A DNA stretch of 64,000 bases, taken from the NCBI GenBank assembly GCA_015680685.1, contig MNCI01004504.1, positions 1,025,020 to 1,089,019 of the forward strand. The letters run 5' to 3'. Below are positions 47,471 through 58,790 of the stretch, one piece after another (within the stretch, counting starts at the first letter, position 1; each line of letters opens with the position of its first letter). Under the pieces are notes generated by a model. It worked only from the letters and a program-made list of their open reading frames with translations, did not search any database and had not been told where the DNA came from. The stretch is from Gnetum montanum (taxonomy: Eukaryota > Streptophyta > Gnetopsida > Gnetales > Gnetaceae). The position numbers and the translations under genes were made by a program.

Positions 47471-48206
47471 CAATTCCCAACCTTGGAAAATATTTTTTCT
47501 TAACCACCTAATGAAAAAACCTATTACCCTTAAACAATGGGAGTTATGCCCTAATCCCCACGATTATGCCCAATAGCACATGGGGAGAATGATTGGACCT
47601 AAACCGTATGGGATAAGTTCAGTAGGTGCCTTTACTTCTCTAGTAAAGGATACCTGTACAACACCTCGGTCTATCAAATCTACAATGTTGTTCATTTGTT
47701 TAAAAATATTAGGATTGTGTGTTTCTTTTTTGCTTCTCGAAATAGAAACAAGAAGCTGAAGATTGTTCTTCGTCGATTTTCTTTCCTTCTTTTTTTCGTT
47801 TTCCACTCTTTTTCAGAAATTTGAGCTTTGTGGATGGAACTAGATATCCCGTGCATGATCTAGAGCTAGGTGCTATGATATTTGTCTTGAAGATTAGATA
47901 ACATGTCTCATATTTTAAAACTTTATTTAATGTTTTGGTGCACACATGGTACAGGTGGCCTAATTGTGCAGCTATCATGTGAATAATTATTTTTTAAAAA
48001 TACAAAATTCAAAGAAATGGTTTCAAATTTCTCATTGTCATTTGATTTCCAATAACTGGTTTGGACCGTTGAATTATGTCTACATCTTCACAATTGAAAT
48101 ATATGGCAACTGAGGGTTACAATAAGCAACACATAAACACAGCTGAGACGATGATCATGATAATCATTGCATATACCATAGGATGGTTCATACATGTACG
48201 TATTTA

Positions 48207-48278
48207 ATTTATGAGTGCACCAAGGGACGCGTCTCTATCAAAATTTATGAGTGCACCAAGGGACGCGTCTCTATCAAA
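48207..48278. repeat. 36-bp tandem duplication in unit 1
   Basis: The stretch starting 'atttatgagtgcaccaaggg' is present twice in a row in unit 1 and only once, partly deleted, in units 2 and 3. This is a small unit-specific event. Confidence 0.8.
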
Positions 48279-48624
48279 ATTTACGAGTTTGACATTTTCA
48301 AAATTGGATGCATTGGGGACACCCTCGGGGGACATTCAGTATGACTTCTATTGTTTAGGCAGAAAAAATTAAAATCTTTTAAGTGAACTATTGCAGCAAA
48401 ATCTGTGTAATAAACTTAGAGACATGGCATGGGCCACACTAGCACTATGTGATCCGAGAGAGATGCAGCCAAATATAAAACCAATTAATTTTTTAAGACT
48501 TTATAGCATAGTTTCATTCATGCATTTAGAATATTATTTAAATATATTATTTTAGCATGCTTCTCATTTACATTACAAAGCATGTCTCCAAAATACACCA
48601 TACTTTGCAATCCGCAAAAGCATT

Positions 48625-49520
48625 TCTGCGTGAACCGTTACTTAATGCATTTCTTTTAAATATTAATGTGTGCTCTGCGTAAGTATGAACCGTTACTTAA
48701 TGCATTTATGTTAAGATATTAATGTGTGCTCTGCATACATATGAACCATTACTTAATGCATTTATGTTAAAATATTAATGTGTGCTCTGCGTCCACCAAA
48801 GTAGTGACGAATATGTAAATATGAACCATTATGGATCGGTTAAAGTTTTGGGGGGATTAGTACTTAATGCATATGTGTTAAAATATTAATGTGTGTTCTA
48901 CATCCACAGTGACGTGTACGTATGAACCATTATGAATCGGTTAAGGTTTTTGGGGGTTTAATACTTAATGCATTTATGTTAAAATATTAATGTGTGCTCT
49001 TCGTAAGTATGAACCGTTACTTAATGCATTTATGTTAAAATACTAATGTGCGCTATGCGTGGGGTTTAATGCTTAATGCATTTCTATTAAAATATTAATG
49101 TGTGCTCTGCGTAAGTATGAACCGTTACTTAATGCATTTATGTTAAAATACTAATGTGTGCTATGCGTGGGGTTTAATGCTTAATGCATTTATGTTAAAA
49201 TGCTAATGTGTGCTATGCGTGCACCGATGCATACGTAAATATGAACAATTATGGATCGGCTAAGGCTTTGGAGGGTCTAGTACTTAATGCATTTGTGTTA
49301 AAATATTAATGTGCGTTGTGCATCCACAGTGACGCATACATACGTATGAACCGTTATGGATCAATTAAGATTTTGGGGGGTTTAATACTTAATGCATTTA
49401 TGTTAAAATAATAATGTGTGCTCTGCAGTGACTCAAACATAAATATGAACAATTATGGATCAGTTAAGGTTTTGCGGGTTTAATACTTAATACATTTATG
49501 TCAAAATACTAATGTGCGCT
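48625..49520. repeat. Upstream AT-rich minisatellite, unit 1
   Basis: About a dozen copies of a ~55-base unit (core 'cttaatgcatttatgttaaa', then 'atattaatgtgtgctctgcg', then 'taagtatgaaccgtta') alternate with longer variants of ~105 bases containing 'tatggatcggttaaggtttt'. It ends about 170 bases before the gene start. The same block lies at 53,535-54,550 and, cut short, at 58,545-58,790. Its place directly upstream of each gene suggests promoter or matrix-attachment function, but this is inference. Confidence 0.85.
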
Positions 49521-49690
49521 CCTCTGACCAACTTAAATTTTAGGTAACTAAAGGCCGCTGGAAATGCATGGCAAATTATAATGTAACAGACTACGGTGAT
49601 TACTACATATTCACTTTGGAGAGAAATCAGCGGATCTTTCCTTGGTCTCTACATCACGGACCTCCTCTTTAAATTCAGCCCAACAATTCT

Positions 49691-51197
49691 ATGGGAGCTG
49701 CAGCTCAGACCGTTGGTGAGGAAGACCCCCTACTGATGCAACGAAAAATGAGAAGGCAGTTGATTGTCATAAAAATGGATGGGCAATCAAGGTCCAGCAG
49801 GAAGGTGGTGGCCACGTTTTGGCAAATCTGGCGACCCATGCTCTTCATCTGGTTCATTTCTGCTTCTGCTTTTGCTGCTAACGCCAATGATATTCATAAT
49901 CCATCATCATTTTCATTCTTGCGTGAACCTTCTGACGCCAATAGTAATCCATCATCATTTTCATTCTTGCGTGAACCTTCTGAGGCCAATAGTAATCCAT
50001 CATCATTTTCATTCTTGCGTGAAACTTCTGAGGCCAATAGTAATACATCATCATTTTCATTCTTGCGTGAACCTTCTGAGGCCAATAGTAATCCATCATC
50101 ATTTTCATTTTTGCGTTATATTCGTAATGCTTCTGACACCGATAATATTGATAATCCATCATCATTTTCATTTTTGTGTGAAGCTTCTAAAGCCAATACT
50201 ATCAATAATCCATCATCATTTTCATTTTTGTGTGAAGCTTCTAAAGCCAATACTATTAATAATCCATCATCATTTTCATTTTTGCGTTATATTCGTAATG
50301 CTTCTGACACCGATAATATTGATAATCCATCATCATTTTCATTTTTGCTTTATAATCGTAAAGCTTTGGTTGGCACGACTGCGAGCAAGATCTTCAATGT
50401 TGACAGCTATGGAGCCAAAGGAGATGGAGTCACTGACGATCAAAAGGTATGGACTTGGGCTTGGCTGGTTTTTGTTTAATGAGTTAAAAATTAGAAATGG
50501 AATGAAATGAAGATAATTTAGTTAGGATTTTGTGTTGTGTTGCATGAAGAAGATCAAGTAGCTCATCATCGGTTCTGTTACATGATATATGTTATGGATC
50601 AATCCACTAAATTTTCTACATTTCTAAAAGCAATTAATTGGGATTGGTTTGGAATCTGGAAAATTTGAGCAACCCACAAACAATGCTTTGCAGTGCAAAT
50701 GGTTATTGCCAATAGCAACTTACTTACTGTATTACCTTACAATTTAGCAGCATTGCAAAGAGCGAAATAAGGTGTTATGTCTATTCTATGATACACCTAA
50801 TTATTGCATTCTTCTTTTCAGGCTTTTTTCACAACCTGGGCTGCTGCATGCAATGATGCTACCTCATCGAAGGTGCTGCTGGTCCCTGCTGGCAAGACCT
50901 ACCTTGTATCGCCAATCACATTTACCAGCCCTTGCAATGGAAAATTATACTTTCAGGTAGTTGGCAAATTATATTTTTTGAATAGCAGAATTGGATGTTA
51001 TTTAGCTTACAACAGGTGTGATTTTATAAATTATTTGTTTCTCATGATTCCCCTTTTCCTGCTCTACTGAATTTACGCACATACACTAAATTTTCTTTTT
51101 TGGACAGATTGACAGGAGGGTGATAGCACCTTCAAAAATAAGTGCTTATGGAGGTCAAGGAAAGCATGTTGATGTTTCTTCTTCTACAACACCGTGA
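49691..51197 (+). CDS. Polygalacturonase-derived gene 1: anchor, nine NPSSFSFL repeats, truncated GH28
   Basis: Three exons: 49,691-50,446, 50,822-50,956 and 51,108-51,197, all joined in phase 0 with GT-AG introns; 326 residues. Residues 1-45 are polar with basic residues, then a hydrophobic segment (MLFIWFISASAFAANA) acts as signal or type II anchor. Nine repeats follow, each NPSSFSFL or NTSSFSFL plus a linker, with whole units of 16, 18 or 21 residues. Then FNVDSYGAKGDGVTDDQK and exon 2 (AFFTTWAAACNDAT, VLLVPAGKTYLVSP, PCNGKLYFQ) match the N-terminal part of plant polygalacturonases (GH28). Exon 3 gives IAPSKISAYG and stops at 51,195, before any catalytic motif (NTD, DD, GHG, RIK). So no pectin-cleaving activity is expected. 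A TATA-like CTTTAAATT lies at about 49,671. Expression is unknown. Confidence 0.75.
49899..50367 (+). repeat. Coding repeat block of gene 1 (48, 54 and 63-bp units)
   Basis: Nine units start with 'aatccatcatcattttcatt' or a one-base variant. Unit lengths are 48, 54 and 63 bases, always multiples of three, so the frame is kept although number and order vary between copies. The protein unit is a constant octapeptide plus a hydrophilic linker such as REPSEANS or CEASKANTIN. The NTSS variants and the NAS in the linker are possible N-glycosylation sites; NPSS is not, because of the Pro. Other frames and the opposite strand also stay open here only because of the repeat. Confidence 0.9.
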
Positions 51198-51464
51198 CAC
51201 TGCTTTTGCTGTTGATGTTTCTTCTTCTACGAAATGAGATGCACAAAAGAATGCAAAATCTGTGTGCAACAATGCCGACATTTCCACCATTGTGCTTATC
51301 GTCCCTTCCCTATCCAATTCAACGTTGATGATGGGCTGAGGCCCACTTCTTATGTACAAATAAGACAAGCAAGACCTACCGTCTAGCCCCTAAAATAATA
51401 CACCAAAAATAATTTAACTGTTTCATTGGATTGTCTTGGTTTCTAGCCCCTAAAATAACACACC

Positions 51465-52590
51465 AAAATTAGTTTAAATGTTTTATTGGATTTTCTTGGT
51501 TGCTTTTTACATGGTTGGCTTTATGATATTTCAGTAGAAAGTAAATACTCAATTTTCAATAACCTAAGTAGGTAGAAATTTGGTTCAAGTTGAGTGAGTT
51601 TCAACAAAGTTATGGATTCAATACACCTCATGTCCTATGTTAATCCCCAAATAAGGAGGGCCGAATACATTAAAGCATTAATTTATCTATATGAAAGCAT
51701 TGTGTTATTTAATGGTTAGGAACAAGTGGGATGTTAAAAGCATGATGTATTTAATATTAGTGATTGGTTTTGTGGGTAAGAATATAACTTTATGACTATT
51801 TAACTTGTTCTATTTTTTCTTTGTAACAAATGGTACAATTAAAAAGTATTTATAAACATCACATGTTTATATTACAAGGACCATCACTTGGAGTGATGCT
51901 AAAGTGCTTGTTTTGCAAGTTGTAGGACCTGGGTTTGAGCTTGGGCCCAATTATTGAAAAGAAGTTAGGCTTTTGCTCATTCACTAGTCCTCGCAGGACC
52001 TCGCCTTGGTGTGATAAGCATGTTTAAATTACAAATTGGGGTTGGGTTTTTGCTTCACCAACCATCATAGGGCCCTAGCTTGGTGGGATGAGCATGTTTA
52101 AATTACAAATTGTTGTGATAATTGTTGCTCTTACGATGGGAATTGTAGTTATCCTTGGTCAACTCATAAATGTATAAACTTTACATACAACTCACCTATT
52201 ATTCTTTGTAGCTTTCCTTTTACTCCAATGAAGCCTTCTAGGTGATTTTCTTTTCTTGTTTAAGAAACTAGATCAAGCTTACGCTTGGCTCAATGGTGAA
52301 CCTTCTCTTCCTATTTAGGAAATCTCCGTTACCAATCCCAACCCTGGAAAACCTTTTTTCTTAAGCACCTGATGAAAAAACCTATTACCCTTAAACAATG
52401 GGAGTTATGCCCTAATCCCCACGGTTATGCCCGATAGCACATGGGGAGAATGATTGGACCTAAACCGTATGGGCTAAGTTCACTAGGTGCCTTTACTTCT
52501 CTAGTAAAGGATACATGTACAACACCTCTGTCTATCAAATCTACAATGTTTTTCATAAGTTACAATGATAGTTCATTTGTTTAAAAATAT
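51465..52590. other. 3' flank of unit 1 with SINE-like modules
   Basis: No gene. At about 51,880-52,110 tRNA-like motifs appear: 'cttggagtgatgctaaagtg' (A-box style) and 'gacctgggtttgagcttggg' (B-box style), followed by two copies of 'gatgagcatgtttaaattac'-type text. The matching block in unit 2 is at 56,877-57,125. This looks like a decayed SINE or a pair of them carried along in the unit. Confidence 0.4.
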
Positions 52591-53534
52591 TAGGATTGTG
52601 TGTTTCTTTTCTGCTTCTCGAAACAAAAACAAGAAGCTGAAGATTGTTCTTCGTCGAATTTCTTTCCTTCCTTCTTTCGTTTTCCACCCTTTTTCAGAAA
52701 TTTGAGCTTTGTGGATGGAACTAGATATCCCGTGCCTGATCTAGAGCTGGGTGCTCCACTCTTTATCAAAATTTTGTGCTTTGTGGATGGAACTAGATAT
52801 CCCGTGCATGATCTAGAGCTAGGTGCTGTGATATTTGTCTTGAAGATTAGGTGACATGCCTCATATTTTAAAACTTTATTTAATGTTTTGGTGCACACAT
52901 GGTACAGGCGGCCTAATTGTGCAGCTATCATGTGAATAATTATTTTTTAAAAATACAAAATTCAAAGAAATGGATTCTAATTTTTCATTGTCATTTGATT
53001 TCCAATAACTGGTTTGGATTGTTGAATTATGTCTACATCTTCACAATTGAAATATATGGCAACTGAGGGTTACAATAAGCAACACGTAAACATAGCTGAG
53101 ATGATGGTCATGATAATCATTGCATATGCCATAGGATGGTTCATACATGTACGTATTTAATTTATGAGTGCACGCATCTCTATCAAAATTTACGAGTTTG
53201 ACGTTTTCAAAATTGGACGCATTAGGGACACCCTGGGGACGTTCAGTATGACTTCCATTGTTTAGGCAGAAAAAATTAAAATCTTTTAAGTGAACTATTG
53301 CAGCAAGATCTGTGTGTAATAAATTTAGAGACATGGCATGTGCCACACTAGCACTATGTGATCCGGGAGAGATGCAGCAAAATATAAAACCAATTAATTT
53401 TTTAAGACTTTATAGCATAGTTTCATTCATGCATTCAAAATATTATTTAAATATATTATTTTAGCATTCTTCTCATTTACGTTATAGAGCACGTCTCCAA
53501 AATACACCATACTTTGCAATCCGCAAAAGCATTT

Positions 53535-54550
53535 CTGCGTGAACTATTACTTAATGCATTTCTGTTAAAATATTAATGTGTGCTTTGAGTATGTATGAAC
53601 CGTTACTTAATGCATTTATGTTAAAATATTAATGTGTGCTCTGCATACATATGAACCATTACGTAATGCATTTCTGTTAAAATATTAATGTGTGCTCTGC
53701 GTACGTATGAACCATTACGTAATGCATTTCTGTTAAAATATTAATGTGTGCTTTGAGTATGTATGAACCGTTACTTAATGCATTTCTGTTAAAATATTAA
53801 TGTGTCCTCTGCGTCCACCAAAGTAGTGACGCATAAGTAAATATGAAATATTATGGATCAGTTAAGGTTTTGGGGGATTTAGTACTTAATGCATATGTGT
53901 TAAAATATTAATGTGTGTTCTACGTCCACAGTGATGTGTACATATGAACCATTATGAATCGGTTAAGGTTTTTGGGGGTTTAATACTTAATGCATTTATG
54001 TTAAAATGCTAATGTGTGCTATGCGTGCACCGATGCATACGTAAATATGAACCATTATGGATCGGCTAAGGCTTTGGAGGGTCTAGTACTTAATGCATTT
54101 GTGTTAAAATACTAATGAACCATTATGAATCGGTTAAGGTTTTGGGGGCTTTAATACTTAATGCATTTATGTTAAAATACTAATGTGTGCTATACGTGGG
54201 GTTTAATACTTAATGCATTTATGTTAAAATGCTAATGTGTGCTATGCGTGCACCGATGCATACGTAAATATGAACCATTATGGATCGGTTAAGGCTTTGG
54301 AGGGTCTAGTACTTAATGCATTTGTGTTAAAATATTAATGTGCGCTGTGCCTTCACAGTGACGCATACATACGTATGAACCATTATGGATCAATTAAGAT
54401 TTTGGGGGGTTTAATACTTAATGCATTTATGTTAAAATAATAATGTGTGCTCTGCAGTGACTCAAACATAAATATGAACAATTATGGATCAGTTAAGGTT
54501 TTGCGGGTTTAATACTTAATACATTTATGTCAAAATACTAATGTGCGCTC
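53535..54550. repeat. Upstream AT-rich minisatellite, unit 2
   Basis: The counterpart of 48,625-49,520, with a different number and order of short (~55) and long (~105) variants, as expected from unequal exchange within the array. It ends about 170 bases before the gene 2 start. Confidence 0.85.
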
Positions 54551-54719
54551 CTCTGACCAACTTAAATTTTAGGTAACTAAAGGCCGTTGGAAATGCATGA
54601 CAAATTATAATATAACAGAATACGGTAATTACTGCGTATTCACTTTGGAGAGAAATCAATGGATCTTTCCTTGGTCTCTACGTCACGGAACTCCTCTTTA
54701 AATTCAGCCCAACAATTCT

Positions 54720-56205
54720 ATGGGAGCTGCAGCTAAGACCAGTGGTGAGGAAGACCCCCTACTAATGCAACGAAAAATGAGAAGGCAGTTGATTGTCATA
54801 AAAATGGATGGGCAAACAAGGTCCAACAAGAAGGTGGTGGCCACTTTTTGGCAAATCTGGCGACCCATGCTCTTCATCTGGTTCATTTCTGCTTCTGCTT
54901 TTGCTGCTAACGCCAATGATATTCATAATCCGTCATCATTTTCATTCTTGCGTGAACCTTTTGACGCCAATAGTAATCCATCATCATTTTCATTCTTGCG
55001 TGAAACTTCTGAGGCCAATAGTAATACATCATCATTTTCATTCTTGTGTGAACCTTCTGATGCCAATACTAATCCATCGTCATTTTCATTCTTGCGTGAA
55101 GGTTCTGACGCTAATAGTAATCCATCATCATTTTCATTCTTGCGTGAAACTTCTGAGGCCACTAGTAATACATCATCATTTTCATTCTTGTGTGAACCTT
55201 CTGAGGCCAATAGTAATCCATCATCATTTTCATTTTTGCGTGAAGCTTCTAAAGCCAATACTATTAATAATCCATCATCATTTTCATTTTTGCGTTATGA
55301 TCGTAAAGCTTCTGACGTCGATAATATTGATAATCCATCATCATTTTCATTTTTGCTTAATAATCGTAAAGCTTTGGTTGGCACGGCTACGAGCAAGATC
55401 TTCAATGTTGACAGCTATGGAGCCAAAAGAGATGGAGTCACTGACGATCAAAAGGTACAGACTTGGGCTTGGCTGGTTTTTGTTTAATGAGTTAAAAATT
55501 AGAAATGGAATGAAATGAAGATAATTTAGTTAGGATTTTGTGTTGTGTTGCATGGAGAAAATCAAGTAGCTCATCATCGGTTCTGTTACATGATATATGT
55601 TATGGATCAATCCACTAAATTTTCTGCATTTCTAAAAGCAATTAATTGGGATTGGTTTGGACTCTGGAAAATTTGAGCAACCCACAAACAATGCTTTGCA
55701 GTGCAAATGGTTATTACCAATAGCAACTTACTTACTGTATTACCTTACAATTTAGCAGCATTGCAAAGAGTGAAATAAGGTGTTATGTCTATTCTATGAT
55801 ACACCTAATTATTGCATTCTTCTTTTCAGGCTTTTTTGACAACCTGGGCTGCTGCATGCAATGATGCTACCTCGCCGAAGGTGCTGCTGGTCCCTACTGG
55901 CAAGACCTACCTTGTATCGCCAATCACATTTACCGGCCCTTGCAATGGCAAATTATACTTTCAGGTAGTTGGTAAATTGTATTTTTTGAATCACAAAATT
56001 GGATGTTATTTAGCTTACAAAAGGTGTGATTTTATCACTTATTTGTTTCTCATGATTCCCCTTTTCCTGCTCTACTGAATTTATGCACATACACTAAATT
56101 TTCTTTTGTGGACAGATTGACGAGACAATGATAGCACCTTCGAAAATAAGTGCTTACGGAGGTCAAGGAAAGCATGTTGATGTTTCTTCTTTTGCAAAAC
56201 CGTGA
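54720..56205 (+). CDS. Polygalacturonase-derived gene 2: anchor, nine NPSSFSFL repeats, truncated GH28
   Basis: Exons 54,720-55,454, 55,830-55,964 and 56,116-56,205 join in phase 0; 319 residues. The layout is as in gene 1: polar N-terminus, hydrophobic anchor (LFIWFISASAFAANAN), nine repeats (49 bases or more apart in another order and with linkers REGSDANS, CEPSEANS and RYDRKASDVDNID), then VDSYGAKRDGVTDDQK. Gene 2 has Arg where gene 1 and most GH28 proteins have Gly (GAKGDG). Exon 3 reads IDETMIAPSKISAYGG and ends after VSSFAKP. A 43-bp imperfect duplication right there shifts the frame and creates the stop; beyond it a frame to 56,347 could be the old C-terminal coding end. Splice sites are intact, so a short protein could be made. 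Confidence 0.75.
54929..55375 (+). repeat. Coding repeat block of gene 2
   Basis: Nine units, mostly 48 bases, then one of 54 and one of 63. The order of linker types differs from gene 1, which shows gain and loss of units since duplication, while the NPSSFSFL core stays nearly unchanged (NTSSFSFL in units 3 and 6). Confidence 0.9.
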
Positions 56206-58544
56206 CGCTGCTTCTGCTGCTGATGTTTCTTCTTCTGCGAAACGAGATGCACAAAAGAATGCAAAATCTGTGTGCAACAATGTCGACATTTCCTCCATTT
56301 TGCTTGTCATCCCTTCCCTATCCAGTTCAACGTTGATGATGGGCTGAGGCCCACTTCTTATGTACAAATAAGACAACCAAGACCTACCCTCTAGCCCCTA
56401 AAATAATACACCAAAAGTAATTTAACTGTTTCATTGGATTGTCTTGGTTTCTAGCCCCTAAAATAATACACCAAAATTAATTTAAATGTTTTATTGGATT
56501 TTCTTGGTTGCTTTTTACATGGCTGGCTTTATGATATTTCGGTAGAAAGTAAATACTCGATTTCCAATAACCTAAGTAGGTAGAAATTTGGTTCAAGTTG
56601 AGTGAGTTTCAACAAAGTTACGAATTCAATACACCTCATGTCCTATGTTAATCCCCAAATGAGGGCCGAATACATTAAAGCATTAATTTATCTATATGAA
56701 AGCGTTGCGTTATTTAATGGTTAGGAACAGGTGGGATGTTAAAAGCATGATGTATTTGATATTAGTGATTGGTTTTGTGGGTAACAATATAACTTTATGA
56801 CTATTTAACTTGTTCTATTTTTTCTTTGTAACAAATGGTACAATTAAAAAGTATTTATAAACATCACATGTTTATATTACAAGGACCATCACTTGGACTG
56901 ATGCTAAAGTGCTTGTCTTGCAAGTTGTAAGACCTGGGTTTGAGCTTGGGCCCAATCACTGAAAAGAAATTAGGCTTTTGCTTATTCACTAGTCCTCGCA
57001 GGACCTTGCCTTGGTGGGATAAGCATGTTTAAATTACAAATTGAGGTTGGGTTTTTGCTTGTTCACCAACCGTCATAGGGCCCTGGCTTGGTGGGATGAG
57101 CATGTTTAAATTACAAATTGTTGTGATAATTGTTGCTCTTACGATGGCGATTGTAGTTATCCTTGGTCAACTCGTAAATGTATAAACTTTACATACAACT
57201 CACCTATTATTCTTTGTAGCTTTGCTTTTACTCCAATGAAGCCTTCTAGGTGATTTTCTTTTCTTGTTTAAGAAACTAGATCAAGCTTACGCCTGGCTCA
57301 ACGGTGAACCTTCTCTTCCTATTTAGGAAATCTCCGTTACCAATCCCAACCCTGGAAAACCTTTTTTCTTAACCACCTGATGAAAAAACCTATTACCCTT
57401 AAACAATGGGGTTATTCCCTAATCCCCACGGTTATGCCCGATAGCACATGGGGAGAATGATTGGACCTAAACCGTATGGGCTAAGTTCACTAGGTGCCTT
57501 TACTTCTCTAGTAAAGGATACATGTACAACACGTCTGTCTATCAAATCTACAATGTTTTTCATAAGTTACCATGATAGTTCATTTTTAAAAAAATATTAG
57601 GATTGTGTGTTTCTTTTCTGCTTCTCGAAACAGAAACAAGAAGCTGAAGATTGTTCTTCGTCGAATTTCTTTCCTTCCTTCTTTCGTTTTCCACTCTTTT
57701 TTAGAAATTTGAGCTTTGTGGATGGAACTAGATATCCCGTGCATGATCTAGAGCTGGGTGCTCCACTCTTTATCAAAATTTTGAGCTTTGTGGATGGAAC
57801 TAGATATCCCCTGCATGATCTAGAGCTAGGTGTTGTGATATTTGTCTTGAAGATTAGTTGACATGCCTCATATTTTAAAAATTTATTTAATGTTTTGATG
57901 CACACACGGTACAGGTGGCCTAATTGTGCAGCTATCATGTTAATAATTGTTTTTTTAAAATACAAAATTCAAAGAAATGGTTTCAAATTTTTCATTGTCA
58001 TTTGATTTCCAATAACTGGTTTGGACCGCTGAATTATGTCTACATCTTCACAATTGAATATGGCAGCCGAGGGTTACAATAAGCAACACGTAAACATAGC
58101 TGAGACAATGGTCATGATAATCATTGCATATGCCATAGGATAGTTCATACATGTACGTATTTAATTTATGAGTGCACACGTCTCTATCAAAATTTACGAG
58201 TTTGACATTTTCAAAATTGGACGCATTGGGAACACCCTTGGAACATTCAGTATGACTTTCATTGTTTAGGAAGAAAAAACTAAAATCTTTTAAGTGAACT
58301 ATTGCAGCAAGATCTGTGTGTAATAAACTTAGAGACATGACATGGGCCACACTAGCACTATGTGATCCGGGAGAGATGCAGCAAAATATAAAACCAATTA
58401 ATTTTTTAAGACTTTATAGCATAGTTTCATTCATGCATTCAGAATATTATTTAAATATATTATTTTAGCATGCTTCTCATTTACGTTACATAGCACATCT
58501 CCAAAATACACCATACTTTTCAATCATCAAAGCCATTTCTGCAT

Positions 58545-58790
58545 GAACGGTTACTTAATGCATTTCTGTTAAAATATTAATGTGTGCTTTGCGTACGTAT
58601 GAACTGTTACTTAATGCATTTCTGTTAAAATATTAAGGTGTGCTCTGCGTACGTATGAACCGTTACTTAATGCATTTCTGTTAAAATATTAATGTGTGAT
58701 CTGCGTACGTATGAACCGTTACTTCATGAGTGACGTGTACGTATGAACCATTATGAATCGGTTAAGGTTTTTTGGGGTTTAATACTTAAT
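58545..58790. repeat. Upstream minisatellite, unit 3 (shortened)
   Basis: Only about four short units and part of one long unit remain. It runs straight into gene repeats at 58,788-58,791 because the stretch between was deleted. Confidence 0.8.

Noticed and set aside
49878-50171. Open frames on the minus strand and in a second plus frame across the polygalacturonase repeats (also 54,808-55,518 and 58,857-59,443)
   Set aside because: They stay open only because the repeat unit is a multiple of three and lacks stops in those frames. They ignore the splice sites and encode simple His/Asn-rich periodic text.
52600-52854. 84-codon plus frame repeated in units 2 and 3 (57,607-57,861) with FVDGTRYPV repeated
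   Set aside because: Repeats with the unit because of segmental duplication. The start codon context is missing in unit 1, no domain is recognised, and the minus frame over the same stretch is equally open.
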